64,000 bases of DNA from an uncultured Bacteroides sp. (GTDB lineage: Bacteria > Bacteroidota > Bacteroidia > Bacteroidales > Bacteroidaceae), in NCBI RefSeq assembly GCF_905207245.1, contig NZ_CAJLKP010000023.1:1-64000 (forward strand), in the 5' to 3' direction. Positions 43,381 through 54,300 of this stretch are shown piece by piece. The position numbers were made by a program, and so were the translations under genes. A model generated the notes under the pieces. It made no database searches. It saw only the letters and a list, made by a program, of their open reading frames with translations, and had not been told where the DNA came from. Numbering within the stretch: position 1 is the first letter of the stretch; each line of letters begins with the position of its first letter.

Positions 43381-45390
43381 TTAAGCGGGTTCAAAGCTAA
43401 TGGCCTGTCCGCCACCTTTTGCCATGCTAATAGTCAGGGTGTCGTTAGCAGTCACCAGTTTTTCAATAATTTCATAAGCCGTAGGATTAAGCTCCCAATC
43501 TGCGTCGGCTCCATCGGCATAGATTACAGCACGATACACTCTATCCCTTTCCAGAAAATCCAACTTGACATTTACTTCGCGCGCTTCTTCATTCGTTGCA
43601 GCACCCAGGAAATACTTGGCTTTCGCCTTACGGACGATTACCACAAACTCTCCCGGTTCGCCCGCAAGTGCTTCGGACCAGTCACAATCGGCATCAAAAT
43701 CACGGAAGAACCGGAATGCAGGATGTCCTTCATAGTTCTCAATCATATCGGCTGCCATCTGCAAAGGCGAATAAAGTATCACCCAATTAGCAATCTGCTT
43801 TGCCAGCGTAGTGTTGATGCGGCAGTCCTTGCTATCCATCATATTCCATTTTTTGCGGTAAGGAGATTTCTTTGCACGCTCGTACATGATATCGAATATA
43901 CCCGGAGTATAATCCATCGGACCTGCCAGCAAACGGGTGAAAGGCAACATCACATGATGTTCGGGCGGATTACCTTCGCTCCAGGCATTCCATTCCATAC
44001 CACGGGCGCCTTCGCGGGTCATCATGTTGGGATAGGTACGGCGAATACCCGTATCTTTGATGGGTTCGTGTACATCGAGAGTGGTATGATATTTTGCAGC
44101 AGTCTCCACCACTTTGCGGTAATGACGCACATTATATTGTCCATGATGATTATATCCATTGGGAAGTCCGCCGGCATAACCGGTCTTCACCGAATGAATC
44201 CCCAGGTCAGCATACCATTTATAAGCTTTATCCAGTTGCTTCTCGTAGTTCACGATATTCCCTCCGGTTTCATGATGCCCGATAATCTCAATACCTTTTT
44301 CTTTGGCATAACGGGCTATCTCATCCATATCGAAATCCGCATAGGGTTTGGTATAGTCGAAAGCCTGTGTCCCACCCCAGTTTTCCCAGCCTTCATTCCA
44401 GCCTTCGTACATCACTGCTTCTATGTTGTTGGCGGCAGCAAAGTCAATATATCGTTTGGCATTCTCGGTGGTAGCGCCGTGACGGTCGTTGATTACCCAA
44501 CTTTCCACGCCCAGGTGCATTCCCCACCAGATACCTACATATTTCATCGGACGTATCCAGTCTGTAGTTTCCAGTACACAAGGTTCGTTCAGATTCAATA
44601 TAAGTCCTGAATTTATCAGTCCGACAGCTTTCGGAGTAATCTGTATAGTACGCCAGGGAGTTTTAAAACTTCCACCGTTTACGCGGGCTTTTATGCCGTC
44701 CGGCCAGGGAGCCAGTTCGGATTTGAAGTTACAGCCTCCGGTATTTTTCAGTGTCATCTCCGGGAAGTCTGTCAACGCAGCCTCGTGAATGCTGGCATAC
44801 ACGCCTCCTGTCTTGAAGGTCATAGGAGTATTGGCATTCTCTATCCGGCTGACAGGCTGTGTACGATATAGCAATTCATAGGTTTCATAATTAGCAGGTA
44901 TGGACCACGAAGTGCCATCCTGTGCTATATTGAACGCAGTCAGTTCGTCCGTCACAAGAATACTGTCTGCTCCGGGTACTTCATACTCGTAGCGGAATCC
45001 CAATCCATCATCGAAAATGCGAAAGCGCAAAGTTAATTTCGTCTTTGCCGTATCGGACAAGTGAACAGCCATTTCATTGTAATGGTTGCGGATGGTTTTA
45101 TTTTCGCCCCAAGGCTGGGTCCAGGTTTCGTCCTGAGTAGTGAAATCGGTATCCACCACGTGGAAATTCCCGGATAGATTGACTCCGCCATTAGCCTCTA
45201 AACCCAACATGGAGGGCTTGATAAACAAGGTATCTCCAATATTTACCTGATAAGCTATTCTACCATTATCATCCAGAGTGAGGACAAGCCGGATATGACC
45301 ATCAGGCGAGGTTACTTCTGTCCGTTTCGGAGAAATGCAACTTGCCAGAGACAAAAAGGATACAATTATATATATAAGACGTTGTTTCAT
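43381..45390 (-). CDS. GH97 glycoside hydrolase, SusB-like inverting type
   Basis: A 669-residue GH97 lipoprotein (LSLASC, Cys18; no acidic residues after it, so likely periplasmic). The fold reads N-terminal sandwich, then a TIM barrel with VGIWWGMHLG and MYEGWNEGWENWGG. The site VKTGYAGG (residues 401-408) has Gly where retaining GH97b enzymes carry the nucleophile Asp, and DVHEPIKDTG (439-448) with Glu442 fits the SusB catalytic base. So it is probably an inverting alpha-glucosidase. In an N-glycan locus it may remove the glucose cap of unfinished high-mannose chains. Confidence 0.85.
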   Translation of the reverse strand: MKQRLIYIIVSFLSLASCISPKRTEVTSPDGHIRLVLTLDDNGRIAYQVNIGDTLFIKPSMLGLEANGGVNLSGNFHVVDTDFTTQDETWTQPWGENKTIRNHYNEMAVHLSDTAKTKLTLRFRIFDDGLGFRYEYEVPGADSILVTDELTAFNIAQDGTSWSIPANYETYELLYRTQPVSRIENANTPMTFKTGGVYASIHEAALTDFPEMTLKNTGGCNFKSELAPWPDGIKARVNGGSFKTPWRTIQITPKAVGLINSGLILNLNEPCVLETTDWIRPMKYVGIWWGMHLGVESWVINDRHGATTENAKRYIDFAAANNIEAVMYEGWNEGWENWGGTQAFDYTKPYADFDMDEIARYAKEKGIEIIGHHETGGNIVNYEKQLDKAYKWYADLGIHSVKTGYAGGLPNGYNHHGQYNVRHYRKVVETAAKYHTTLDVHEPIKDTGIRRTYPNMMTREGARGMEWNAWSEGNPPEHHVMLPFTRLLAGPMDYTPGIFDIMYERAKKSPYRKKWNMMDSKDCRINTTLAKQIANWVILYSPLQMAADMIENYEGHPAFRFFRDFDADCDWSEALAGEPGEFVVIVRKAKAKYFLGAATNEEAREVNVKLDFLERDRVYRAVIYADGADADWELNPTAYEIIEKLVTANDTLTISMAKGGGQAISFEPA

Positions 45391-45424
45391 ATGTTTGATT
45401 GTATAGGGGAGAGTAGCCTCACAA

Positions 45425-45479
45425 GCAATGATACTACTTATATCATTGCGAGCCTCATCCTGATGTCAGCATGAGGCTC
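45425..45479 (-). promoter_or_regulatory. Double hairpin between GH18 and GH97 genes
   Basis: GCAATGATA (45425-45433) pairs with TATCATTGC (45441-45449), and directly next GAGCCTCAT (45450-45458) pairs with ATGAGGCTC (45471-45479). They lie in the 125-base gap inside the operon and may stop, slow or process the transcript. No strong T-run follows on the minus strand. Confidence 0.6.
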
Positions 45480-45515
45480 GTTCTGACATATATTAAATTA
45501 CTACTGTTTTTACTT

Positions 45516-47468
45516 TTATTTCTTTACCAGCGTATACATACCGCTTGAATGTGGATTCTTAAGTCCTTCCACTGCATTATAAGTATCACCATCCTTTGTA
45601 AACAGGCTGAAACCATAGCGTTTTCCCGAGTCATACATATAGACAGCTCCGCCACTCATAGATGTTTCAAGAACGAAAGCATCGTCCGATGCCGCCATAG
45701 CAGCCCAAGCAGCACCGCTATATGTGGCACGAGACATGGCATAAGTCGTGCCGTCAGCAGTACCGATAACCTGAGGAGAAGGACAAAGAGCTATTCCTCT
45801 TTCATCATAGTTCATAATGAACGGATACGTACCGGTAATATCCTTACCGTCCCAACCGTAAACCTTGTAGCTTTTTCCCTGAACATCCTCGGCAATAGTG
45901 ATGTCGAAAGCATCGGCATTTGTCCAATCCCACCACTTAGGAACATCATTTTCATGATAAACATACAATGCTGCACCCGGAGTTACCGTCCATTCTCCTA
46001 AATAGAATTCATAACCGGGTACGGAACCTTTCTTTGCAGACAAGTCAGTACGGGTGTAATAATTACCGGTCCACGACACATCCTTATTCCAGAGCTTTGC
46101 AGCCACCTTGTCGAAATAAGACTCGTACATACGGCTTGAGCCCAGATTGTAGAATGCAAAGTATCTGTAACCACCATTCACCACATTATCCAAATGCGTA
46201 TCGTTAACACTAATCTTATTCAGATTTCCACCATCTTCACTCACTAATGTAATGGCATACGGTGCCTGGATTTCTTTCGGTATATCTTGACCGTAATAGT
46301 CACGGAATGCCCCATAAGTACCATATACAGAGTAATCAATCAAATTTTCCAAACCGCTGCCCATCGGATGGTCGTCAGCAGTATACCAATAAATTCCGAA
46401 TGTCACGCCATCTTCTTTCGGCATTATCTTACGGCATTCCTCCAATAGTTTCTTGTAATTCTCCGGCGTACATTCACTTTCGCTGGATACTACGCTGCCG
46501 GAAGTACCTTTATAGTTACCTTCAGCATAAGAAGAATATTCATCATCAAAATCAAACCCGTCCAGACCATAAATGTCGATATATGCTTTCAACTCTTTTG
46601 CAAAAGCTTTAGCACCTTTTTCATTCAAACTACGCATACCGGCATCATCGTGATTACCCAAGATAGATAAATGAACCTTGATACCTTTTTGCTGCAACGG
46701 ACGGATAATCTTATCGGCATTCGCCAACACAAAAGACACCTGATCATTACAGAAAATATAGGGTCTGCCATCACTATCCAGATTGATATTGGCTGCAAAA
46801 ATACTGACGATATCAAAGAAAGGAACACCATCTACCATATATTCGCCAGCATTCAACGGACTTTCATTGTTCACCTCTACATAGACCAGATTCTTAATAT
46901 CACCCTTCGTAGCAGGATCAGGAGTTACACCCAGATTCTCAACCAAATAAATGTAAGACTGAGTATTGGAAGACACCTCCACACCATTACCGGCTGTTGC
47001 CGAAATGGCAACAGCATAAGTAGTGCCCACTGTTCCACCGGGATTGATATCCAGTTCCAGTGATTCAGATCTCTTACTTCCGGTAGCAATCGTCACCTTA
47101 CCACCATTTTCCAAAGACAACTTATCCGTGGGGTACATCTGATAATTTGTGCCATTGGCGGCATTATAAGCAGCCAACGCATCTGCATCAATTTTGAAAG
47201 TTACCTGCACATCCGTTTCTGCTTTCTTGCTCAATTCAAAGAACAAGTGACCTGCACCGGTTTTATTGTCCCTGATGGCAATAGTAGTCAGTTGCTTTGC
47301 TCCGGCAGCCGAACGCACACTACCATAGGTTCCATCAACAGTCTCAAAGATTTTATCGTTGCCTGTTGATATAGTGAGGTCGTCTTCGCAAGCTGTAAAT
47401 ACAGCTCCGAACAATAGCAACGACCATGCAGCGATTCTTATTTTATAACAATGTTTCATAATAAGCAC
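45516..47468 (-). CDS. GH18 endo-beta-N-acetylglucosaminidase with DUF1735 domain
   Basis: A 650-residue surface lipoprotein (LFGAVFTAC, Cys27, then EDD, the acidic Bacteroides surface-export signal). Residues 45-180 form a BT_3987-like N-terminal domain (DUF1735). Residues 190-460 are the GH18 barrel with DGFDFDDEY at 303-311, keeping Asp306, Asp308 and the catalytic Glu310. The C-terminal part (from 470) is a beta domain. It should cut the chitobiose core of high-mannose N-glycans at the cell surface. The locus order closely resembles the B. thetaiotaomicron BT3983-BT3994 N-glycan locus. Confidence 0.9.
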   Translation of the reverse strand: MLIMKHCYKIRIAAWSLLLFGAVFTACEDDLTISTGNDKIFETVDGTYGSVRSAAGAKQLTTIAIRDNKTGAGHLFFELSKKAETDVQVTFKIDADALAAYNAANGTNYQMYPTDKLSLENGGKVTIATGSKRSESLELDINPGGTVGTTYAVAISATAGNGVEVSSNTQSYIYLVENLGVTPDPATKGDIKNLVYVEVNNESPLNAGEYMVDGVPFFDIVSIFAANINLDSDGRPYIFCNDQVSFVLANADKIIRPLQQKGIKVHLSILGNHDDAGMRSLNEKGAKAFAKELKAYIDIYGLDGFDFDDEYSSYAEGNYKGTSGSVVSSESECTPENYKKLLEECRKIMPKEDGVTFGIYWYTADDHPMGSGLENLIDYSVYGTYGAFRDYYGQDIPKEIQAPYAITLVSEDGGNLNKISVNDTHLDNVVNGGYRYFAFYNLGSSRMYESYFDKVAAKLWNKDVSWTGNYYTRTDLSAKKGSVPGYEFYLGEWTVTPGAALYVYHENDVPKWWDWTNADAFDITIAEDVQGKSYKVYGWDGKDITGTYPFIMNYDERGIALCPSPQVIGTADGTTYAMSRATYSGAAWAAMAASDDAFVLETSMSGGAVYMYDSGKRYGFSLFTKDGDTYNAVEGLKNPHSSGMYTLVKK

Positions 47469-47489
47469 TTTTAATTAGATTAAGGGTTA

Positions 47490-48668
47490 TCATTTTTTTG
47501 CAGGGAGTTCTACATCTACCCAAGTCAGTTTATCAGATGCTGTTGCATCATTTCCACTGTTACTGTAATCTTTGATAATATCTGCTCCGTCATCAAATTT
47601 CCAGTAAGCCACCAGATTTTGAGCATCTTCACTTACGGCATAGAAATGGTTTTCGGCATTTATTTCATCTTGAGTCAGCACTCGGTTCCAGATGCGTACT
47701 TCCGAGATGTCGGCATCCAGAAAACGTTCATTATTATAGGAATAACCAATCCAGAAGCAACGCGGTTTACCATCCGATTCGTCAGAATGGGGTATACCCC
47801 AGTTTACCGGACCATACGTAGCATCTGTAAAGTCACCTACAAGTTTGCCATTGAAATAGACCTTAATGGTTTGCGCTTCCGAATCATAAGCTACGGCAAC
47901 ATGTGTCCATGTGTTCAGTGGAGCCACCATTGAACTATTCGTAAAGTTACCCTTGCCTGTTGCTATCTGCAATTGATTAGAGGGGACGCCCGAATCACCG
48001 AAACGGAACAAGAATTGTCCTTCAATGCCCATCAATGTATTCAACTGGTTATCAAAGCTATATGGTCGGATTAATGCCTCAGCCGTCATCGTCTTCATAT
48101 TTTGAACAACATTCGGGTTTACCCAGTCTACATATACGTTATTTTTATTGATATTCGCCACTTTATTAATCAGCGCAGCACCTTTGAATACATAATAAGA
48201 TGTATTTGACGAGCCCAGCACATTGATACTTGCATCAGCAACCGTAACCGGCAATACATAGGTTTTATTGAGGTCTAAACTACCGAGTTCGGTAAAGGAA
48301 ATCGTGATTGGGGTCGATTTCAAAGCACCGGCTGCAATTTTTCCTTCTGTTGTGCTGAAACTGTAGTGACCTTTCGGAAGCATCTCCATATCACTGACAT
48401 AATAAGTGTCCTCATACGCGGAAACCAAACTTGCATCTGCTTTTATAGTGAAGGTGATATCCTGCTCTGAGGGTTTCGGAATAGACATAGAAAATTCTCC
48501 TGTAGCATTTTGAGTAATTGCCTTTACAAAAAACGTGGTCGGAGCCTTCGAGGTCATGAACAACTGGTTGTCAAAATTCTCCGTATCATCGGCACAACCG
48601 GATAACATACCGGAAATCAGTGTCAGAGAGATAAAATAGATATTCTTAATTTTCATAATAGTAATCAT
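47490..48668 (-). CDS. DUF1735 plus LamG-like surface glycan-binding lipoprotein
   Basis: A 392-residue lipoprotein (lipobox MLSGC, followed by ADD). Residues 30-155 look like the DUF1735 domain (FSMSIPKPSEQDITFTIKAD). Residues 175-385 form a concanavalin/LamG-type sandwich with TMTAEALIRPYSF, WTHVAVAYDSEAQTIKVYFN and LDADISEVRIWNRVL. It has no catalytic motif. It should bind glycoprotein substrate on the surface near the GH18 enzyme encoded 21 bases downstream. It overlaps the upstream gene by 4 bases. Confidence 0.82.
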   Translation of the reverse strand: MITIMKIKNIYFISLTLISGMLSGCADDTENFDNQLFMTSKAPTTFFVKAITQNATGEFSMSIPKPSEQDITFTIKADASLVSAYEDTYYVSDMEMLPKGHYSFSTTEGKIAAGALKSTPITISFTELGSLDLNKTYVLPVTVADASINVLGSSNTSYYVFKGAALINKVANINKNNVYVDWVNPNVVQNMKTMTAEALIRPYSFDNQLNTLMGIEGQFLFRFGDSGVPSNQLQIATGKGNFTNSSMVAPLNTWTHVAVAYDSEAQTIKVYFNGKLVGDFTDATYGPVNWGIPHSDESDGKPRCFWIGYSYNNERFLDADISEVRIWNRVLTQDEINAENHFYAVSEDAQNLVAYWKFDDGADIIKDYSNSGNDATASDKLTWVDVELPAKK

Positions 48669-49666
48669 TTAACGGGAGCTGGATTCATTATATCAATCGC
48701 TTCTTTCACATAGGTGCAGGCACCACTGGTAGAGTAATAATCATTCTGAACATTATAGATGGCAATACCGGCTATCTCATATCCGGCAGCCTCCACAGTG
48801 GCCCAATAGGCTACCTCACCCAATGCACGAGTACCATTCCAATACCCTGTCTTCTTATCAGTTGTATCATAAGAAATCGTAGACACAGCCATAACGAAGC
48901 GGTCACTCGGAACCCCATCCTCCAAGGCATTGTTCACCAACAGGTTTAACCCGGCAGCAGTAGTTGCACTTCCACTGTCCAGAATGATGTGCTTACAACT
49001 ATTCAAGATAGTTTTGTCAATCAGATTCTGCGGTTTTCCTTTGAATGCAAAAAACTTATCTACGTTAGCTGCCTTCCATGTATTAACCGCATTCAGAAAA
49101 ATGTTCTGTGTTGCCTGATAAGTTGCCAAGTCAGTTGCCGACATGAATGCCGGATTTTTTCCGGAAAACTCTGCAATCAGTCCGTCATAGCTGTCCAAGT
49201 AGGCAAGCTGTGTGGTAAGTTCTTTTTGCAGGTAACTATCAAAGGCTTCCAGAGAAGTATTGTCGCCAGCTGATGCCAATTCATCATAAGCCGCCTTTAT
49301 AGCATCATAACTGACGGTATAAACAACTTTCGTTCCTTTCTGATGAACTGTTTCTATATCAGCTTTCTCGAAGTCCGCTAATTCGGGATACATCATTGAA
49401 ATAACATCGATGCTGTCCGACATATTAGTAATATGCTGCGCCGGACTATAAGGCTCCTTATTACTGTTATCGAAATAAGCATATACTACTTTATGCTCAG
49501 AGGCCTTATAGGCGGTCAGGTTGTTCAGGTACTTTGCATACCCTTCAGGATTTTGATCTTTTATGGTAGACTCATTGATGGAGAGACTCTCCACATCCGT
49601 ACAGGAAGCCAAAGCTATGCTTACCAAAACGAACAGACCGGTAATAGGTTTTATTATATTTTTCAT
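48665..49666 (-). CDS. Catalytically dead GH18-like glycan-binding lipoprotein
   Basis: A 333-residue lipoprotein (lipobox ALASC, Cys22, then TDVE). The fold is the GH18-like barrel (VVYAYFDNSNKEPYSP; later AGIAIYNVQNDYYS). The catalytic loop reads YDGLIAEFSGK (161-167 region) in place of DGxDxDxE, so the catalytic Glu and its helper Asp are lost. It should serve as a surface glycan-binding protein that presents N-glycans to the SusC/D pair and GH18 enzyme. It starts 21 bases after susD. Confidence 0.78.
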   Translation of the reverse strand: MKNIIKPITGLFVLVSIALASCTDVESLSINESTIKDQNPEGYAKYLNNLTAYKASEHKVVYAYFDNSNKEPYSPAQHITNMSDSIDVISMMYPELADFEKADIETVHQKGTKVVYTVSYDAIKAAYDELASAGDNTSLEAFDSYLQKELTTQLAYLDSYDGLIAEFSGKNPAFMSATDLATYQATQNIFLNAVNTWKAANVDKFFAFKGKPQNLIDKTILNSCKHIILDSGSATTAAGLNLLVNNALEDGVPSDRFVMAVSTISYDTTDKKTGYWNGTRALGEVAYWATVEAAGYEIAGIAIYNVQNDYYSTSGACTYVKEAIDIMNPAPVK

Positions 49667-49687
49667 AACTTATCGAATAAAATAGGG

Positions 49688-51304
49688 TTATCTGATATTG
49701 GAATTACAATCCCACCATACACGGGTAGCATAATTGTCTGCACCTTTCAGGTGGCTTGACACAGCAGCTTCCACATTCTCCTTATTGCTGACATATTCGT
49801 CAGTGGGGAAAGGCATACGGCGTGCTCCCAGTTCATTGTCGACTACACCACCGCTTTTGTTTCCAGCAGGATCCGCAGGAATCAAGCGAGGATAGCCCGT
49901 ACGACGGAAGTCCGCCCATGCTTCGTTTCCAAGCATCCAGTTGGCAATCCATTTCTGGGTAATGATACGTTCTTGTTTAACGTTCTGTGTATCTCCGTCA
50001 TTCCATTTAATGGTAATGGTGGACAACTGTGAACCATAGCTGTTAGCTCCGGAAGGATCATCATAGATACCCGGCTTGCTGGTAGCATTGTTTATATAAT
50101 CAACTGCACTTCCGGCACCCCATTGTTCAAATGACAGTTCGATACCTCTTTCGTAGAACTCCTTTGCAGTACCGCCCATACCGGAGAAATTAAATACAGC
50201 CACAGCTTCAGCACGCAGGAAGGCAACTTCAGCGGCGTTCATCCACATAACCGGATCGCTTTGACCGACATTGACACCGGAATACTTGTGTGCGTCGGCG
50301 CCCAATGTAGTACGATCAATACTCCGACGAACTCCCACATAGTCATAACCAGCCCATTCGGACGGAACGAAGTATTTAGAACGACGAGGATCATTATATC
50401 CATTCATATAGCAGATAATGTCGGCAGCCGCATGTGTATCACCACCAGTGAGACAAGCATGGTCCGTAGCTGAATTATAGCGGGTTGCGGTATAAAGCGG
50501 ATTGACAATCGAACCGAAATAACTCCACTTGGCATTATCATTATTTGACTCAATTACTCCCCCCTGTATAGCTTTCTGAGCTTCTTGTTCAGCCAATGCC
50601 TGGTTAGCATACACAATACGCATAGCAAGGCGTAATCTCAAAGAATTGGCAAACAGGGTCCATTTGCTGATGTTTCCGCTATATACATAGTCGGCAGTAG
50701 CAGCCAGAGCAGCTCCGGGATTATCGTTCAGAGTAGCAATAGCTTCATCCAATTCGGTAAAGAACTGCTTGTACACAGCTTCCTGCGAATCATAAGGAGT
50801 GGTAACAGCACCATCCAGACCTATTTTTGAATAAGGAATAGGACCGTAAGTATCCGTCACGCGACTCATGGCAGCTACCTTAATAATCTTTGCAATGGCA
50901 AACGGGACAGGGTTTCCGGTTTGTTCGGATATATTTTTAACCGAAGTCAAATTAGTAAACAACTGCGGAATGAGCTTGTCGGACTTCAAAAATACATTGG
51001 TCCAATTATCCGTAGCATTAAAGTTTCCAATCGTATTTCCCCATCCGGTATTGGTATCCGAGAAATACCCCCCCATCGGTCCACCCAACAAACAATCGGT
51101 GAACTGTGCCGTGTTTACGTCCGAAGACACCACGCAACTGGAAAGGTTGTTCATTGCCGAGCCCAACATATAATCGTCGGCCTGCATATCATCGGTTCCA
51201 GGCTGATAAGGATTCGAGTTGATATCCATATAATCACCTGTACAAGATACTCCGGTAAAAACCAGCGTTCCTACTATTATTTTATTAATAATACTTCTTC
51301 TCAT
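49688..51304 (-). CDS. SusD/RagB-like nutrient-binding lipoprotein
   Basis: A 538-residue SusD-group (SusD_2-type) lipoprotein (lipobox FTGVSC, then TGDYMDINSNPYQP, the usual SusD N-terminus). Tetratricopeptide-like helices follow (TLFANSLRLRLAMRIVYAN; QKWIANWMLGNEAWADFRRTG is the conserved C-terminal box). It should lie as a lid over the SusC barrel and capture high-mannose oligosaccharide. It is 4 bases downstream of susC, the normal pair arrangement. Confidence 0.93.
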   Translation of the reverse strand: MRRSIINKIIVGTLVFTGVSCTGDYMDINSNPYQPGTDDMQADDYMLGSAMNNLSSCVVSSDVNTAQFTDCLLGGPMGGYFSDTNTGWGNTIGNFNATDNWTNVFLKSDKLIPQLFTNLTSVKNISEQTGNPVPFAIAKIIKVAAMSRVTDTYGPIPYSKIGLDGAVTTPYDSQEAVYKQFFTELDEAIATLNDNPGAALAATADYVYSGNISKWTLFANSLRLRLAMRIVYANQALAEQEAQKAIQGGVIESNNDNAKWSYFGSIVNPLYTATRYNSATDHACLTGGDTHAAADIICYMNGYNDPRRSKYFVPSEWAGYDYVGVRRSIDRTTLGADAHKYSGVNVGQSDPVMWMNAAEVAFLRAEAVAVFNFSGMGGTAKEFYERGIELSFEQWGAGSAVDYINNATSKPGIYDDPSGANSYGSQLSTITIKWNDGDTQNVKQERIITQKWIANWMLGNEAWADFRRTGYPRLIPADPAGNKSGGVVDNELGARRMPFPTDEYVSNKENVEAAVSSHLKGADNYATRVWWDCNSNIR

Positions 51305-51308
51305 AACA

Positions 51309-54300
51309 TTAAAATTTAAGAGTTACACTACAACCGAAATTACGGGTAGAAGGCATCATGAAATAATCGACACCCTGATAGAAATTGTCAGTGGATGCTA
51401 CACTTTCAGGATCGAACGGAGCTTTGCTGTAAATCATCCACAAATTACGTCCTACAAGTGAAATCGTCAGGTCACATACATTATTGAACATCTTGCGAGG
51501 GAATGTATACCCGATAGAGGCTTCCTGTAAACGTACGTTTGTTGCCGAATAAGTGTAATACTGCGCCACTGCGTCACCACCACCTATAGCATCATACCAT
51601 GACTCCGGATTTACCCGGTCTCCTCCATTCACCGACACATATCCTAAGTCTCTTGCCGCAGCCGTAGCCTCTGATACGCCAAATTCATCCAGAACTGCTT
51701 GTGTACGCGAAAATACTACGCCTCCCAAACGGGCTGAAATCATAAATCCCGCATTAAAGTTCTTCCAGGAAAAGTTATTGCGCCATGCCATATTGGCTTT
51801 CGGCAATACACTTCCCAGTTTAATCCATTCATCCGAGTTGTCTATCTTTTCGGTAGCCACGTTGCCGTTCTGATCCACGTACACATTGCCATTGGCATCA
51901 CGTTTCATATCTATATTAGAATAGATATCTCCCATAGAGCCGCCTTCCTTCAATAGGAAACGCGCAGATCCTAAACCACCCATATTCAATGTAGATATAG
52001 AAATCACCTCATTGGTCACAGGATTAATGGCATTGTCTGCCAAAGTCGTAATCTTGTTCTGATTGGTAGAGAATGTATAATTGCTGCTCCAGGTAAAGTC
52101 TTTCCAGGTATTTTCATATCCCAATGCCAGTTCTATACCCTGATTACGCACAGCACCCGTCTGGATATACAACGCTGAATAACCGGATACTCCCAATTGA
52201 GGATTGAATGTCTGGTTCTTGGTAGTCGTATTATAGTAGGTCATATCAAAATTGAAGTTCTTCAAAAAACGCAAAGTCAAACCGACTTCCCATGATTCGG
52301 TACGCTCCGGCTTCAGGTTGTATACCGGATATTGAGTGGTGTTACTCCACTGTCCTGTACTTTCATTCCATTCGTAACGAGGATTGGCTATGTATCTCTC
52401 AAATGCCGTACCTACGGAAGCGAAAGAACCACGCAACTTCATAAAAGAAAGATAATCACGATTCAGATTAGGCATCAACTCAGACAACACAACTGAAAGG
52501 CCGACTGAAGGATAGAAGAACGACTTACTGGTAGAGTTAGGTCCTGCCAACTGTGAAGGCCAGTCATTACGTCCGGTCAATGTCAGATAATAAGTACTCT
52601 TGTAGCCCAGTTCAGCAGAAGCAAACACAGATTGGGTTTGCTCACGCCAGCCGCTCTGCATACGCTTCGTTTTCTTAGCACTCAGGTTCTGCACATTAAA
52701 TACGTTGGCAAGCCCCGGAGTTTCACCTTCAAAGTTTTCGTCGGCAATAGGTCCTCTCACTTCCAGTCCATCCGAACGCATATCCATAAATGAAGTACCG
52801 ATATTTGCCGAAAGGTTCCAGTTCTCTCCGAAACTCTTATTAATATTGATAAGGAAGTCAGCATACAGTTGTTTATCTGTCGTTTTAGAAATAGTATAGA
52901 GACCGCGTGTAGATGCCTCAGTCATCTGCGTGTTTGTTCCGGCATGATACTTTTCAGTATAATCATTGAAAGAATTATCCAAACGGACACGCCCACTTAC
53001 ACTCAACCAATCCAGTATCTTGTAGTTCAAACTGGCATTCAGCATATAACGGTCTTTATTGTTATTACGAAGCTGACGATAATTAATCCAGTATGGGTTC
53101 TGCATCACAATACCGGCATCACCTATCGGCCAATACTGGGTATTCAGTTTGCGAGAAGCATCATAACGTTCGTACATTTTGAAGTCTGCCCAGTCATTGC
53201 CGCGCGGAAACAAGTAAGCGCCCACCAACGGATTGTTGTAAGTACCTTGGTTCACCATATTCTGGTCTTTCTGAAGCACATAAGTTGCACCCACATCCAG
53301 AGTCATCTTATCATCCAGGAAGGAAGTAGTATTGCGGAAAGTAAAGTTATAGCGTGCATACTTATTATTCGGTATAAGTCCCTTAGAATTAACAGCGGCA
53401 GCCGAAACATACGTTTGGTTCTTATCCGTACCGGTAGACAAGGAAATGCTCTCTGTTCCGGTAACACCTGTCTGAAAGTAATCACTCGTCGGATTGTATC
53501 CATAAGAATTAGAAGAATTCAACCGATTCCCCCAGCTATGTGTAATTTGACTGCTACTGGTTCCATAACGATTTTGGAAATCAGGTGTCACAAAGGCATT
53601 AAAGATTTCGGTATTACTGTTCACAGTAATGTTTACACGTCCCTCTTTACCTTTTTTCGTTGTAATGACGATGGCACCGTTTGCAGCATCCGACCCGTAA
53701 AGGGCTGCTGCTGCCGCACCGGTCAATACCGACATTGATTCAATATCTTCAGGATTAATATCAGCAATAGGTTCGGTAGCACCCTTTGAGTCAAACTCAG
53801 TACCACCCTTACCGGTTCCGGCATACATAGGAACACCATCAATGACATAGAGTGCATTGGAAGACTGCATGATAGACTTTGTACCGCGCATCACTACCTT
53901 TGATACACCACCGACACCGGATGAAGAAGCGTTGATATTTACACCGGCAACTTTACCGTTCAAAGAGTTTACGAAATTGGCATCCTTTACACGGGTAATC
54001 TCATCACTCTTAACTTCCTGTACATTGTAACTCAGCGCCTTCGTAGCACGCTTGATACCCAAAGCCGTCACTACTACCTCTTCTATCAATTGTGAGTCTG
54101 TTTCCATCAGCAAGTTAATAGGTCCTGAGCCTTTAACAGCAATCTCCTGTGGCTTATAACCAATATAGGAGAACTGGATAACAGGATTAGCTTCGGTAGT
54201 AGTCAGCGTAAAGTTACCGTCCAAATCGGTAATACAGCCAACACTGGTACCTTTCACCAATACATTCACACCGATAAGGGGCCCCATATCATCCGATACC

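Noticed and set aside
43723..44610. Open frame of 295 codons on the plus strand
   Set aside because: It lies wholly antisense to the GH97 gene, whose family motifs are clear; the antisense translation shows no recognisable domain.
52869..53738. Open frame of 289 codons on the plus strand
   Set aside because: Antisense shadow of the SusC gene; no domain or ribosome site, and composition is typical of a shadow frame.
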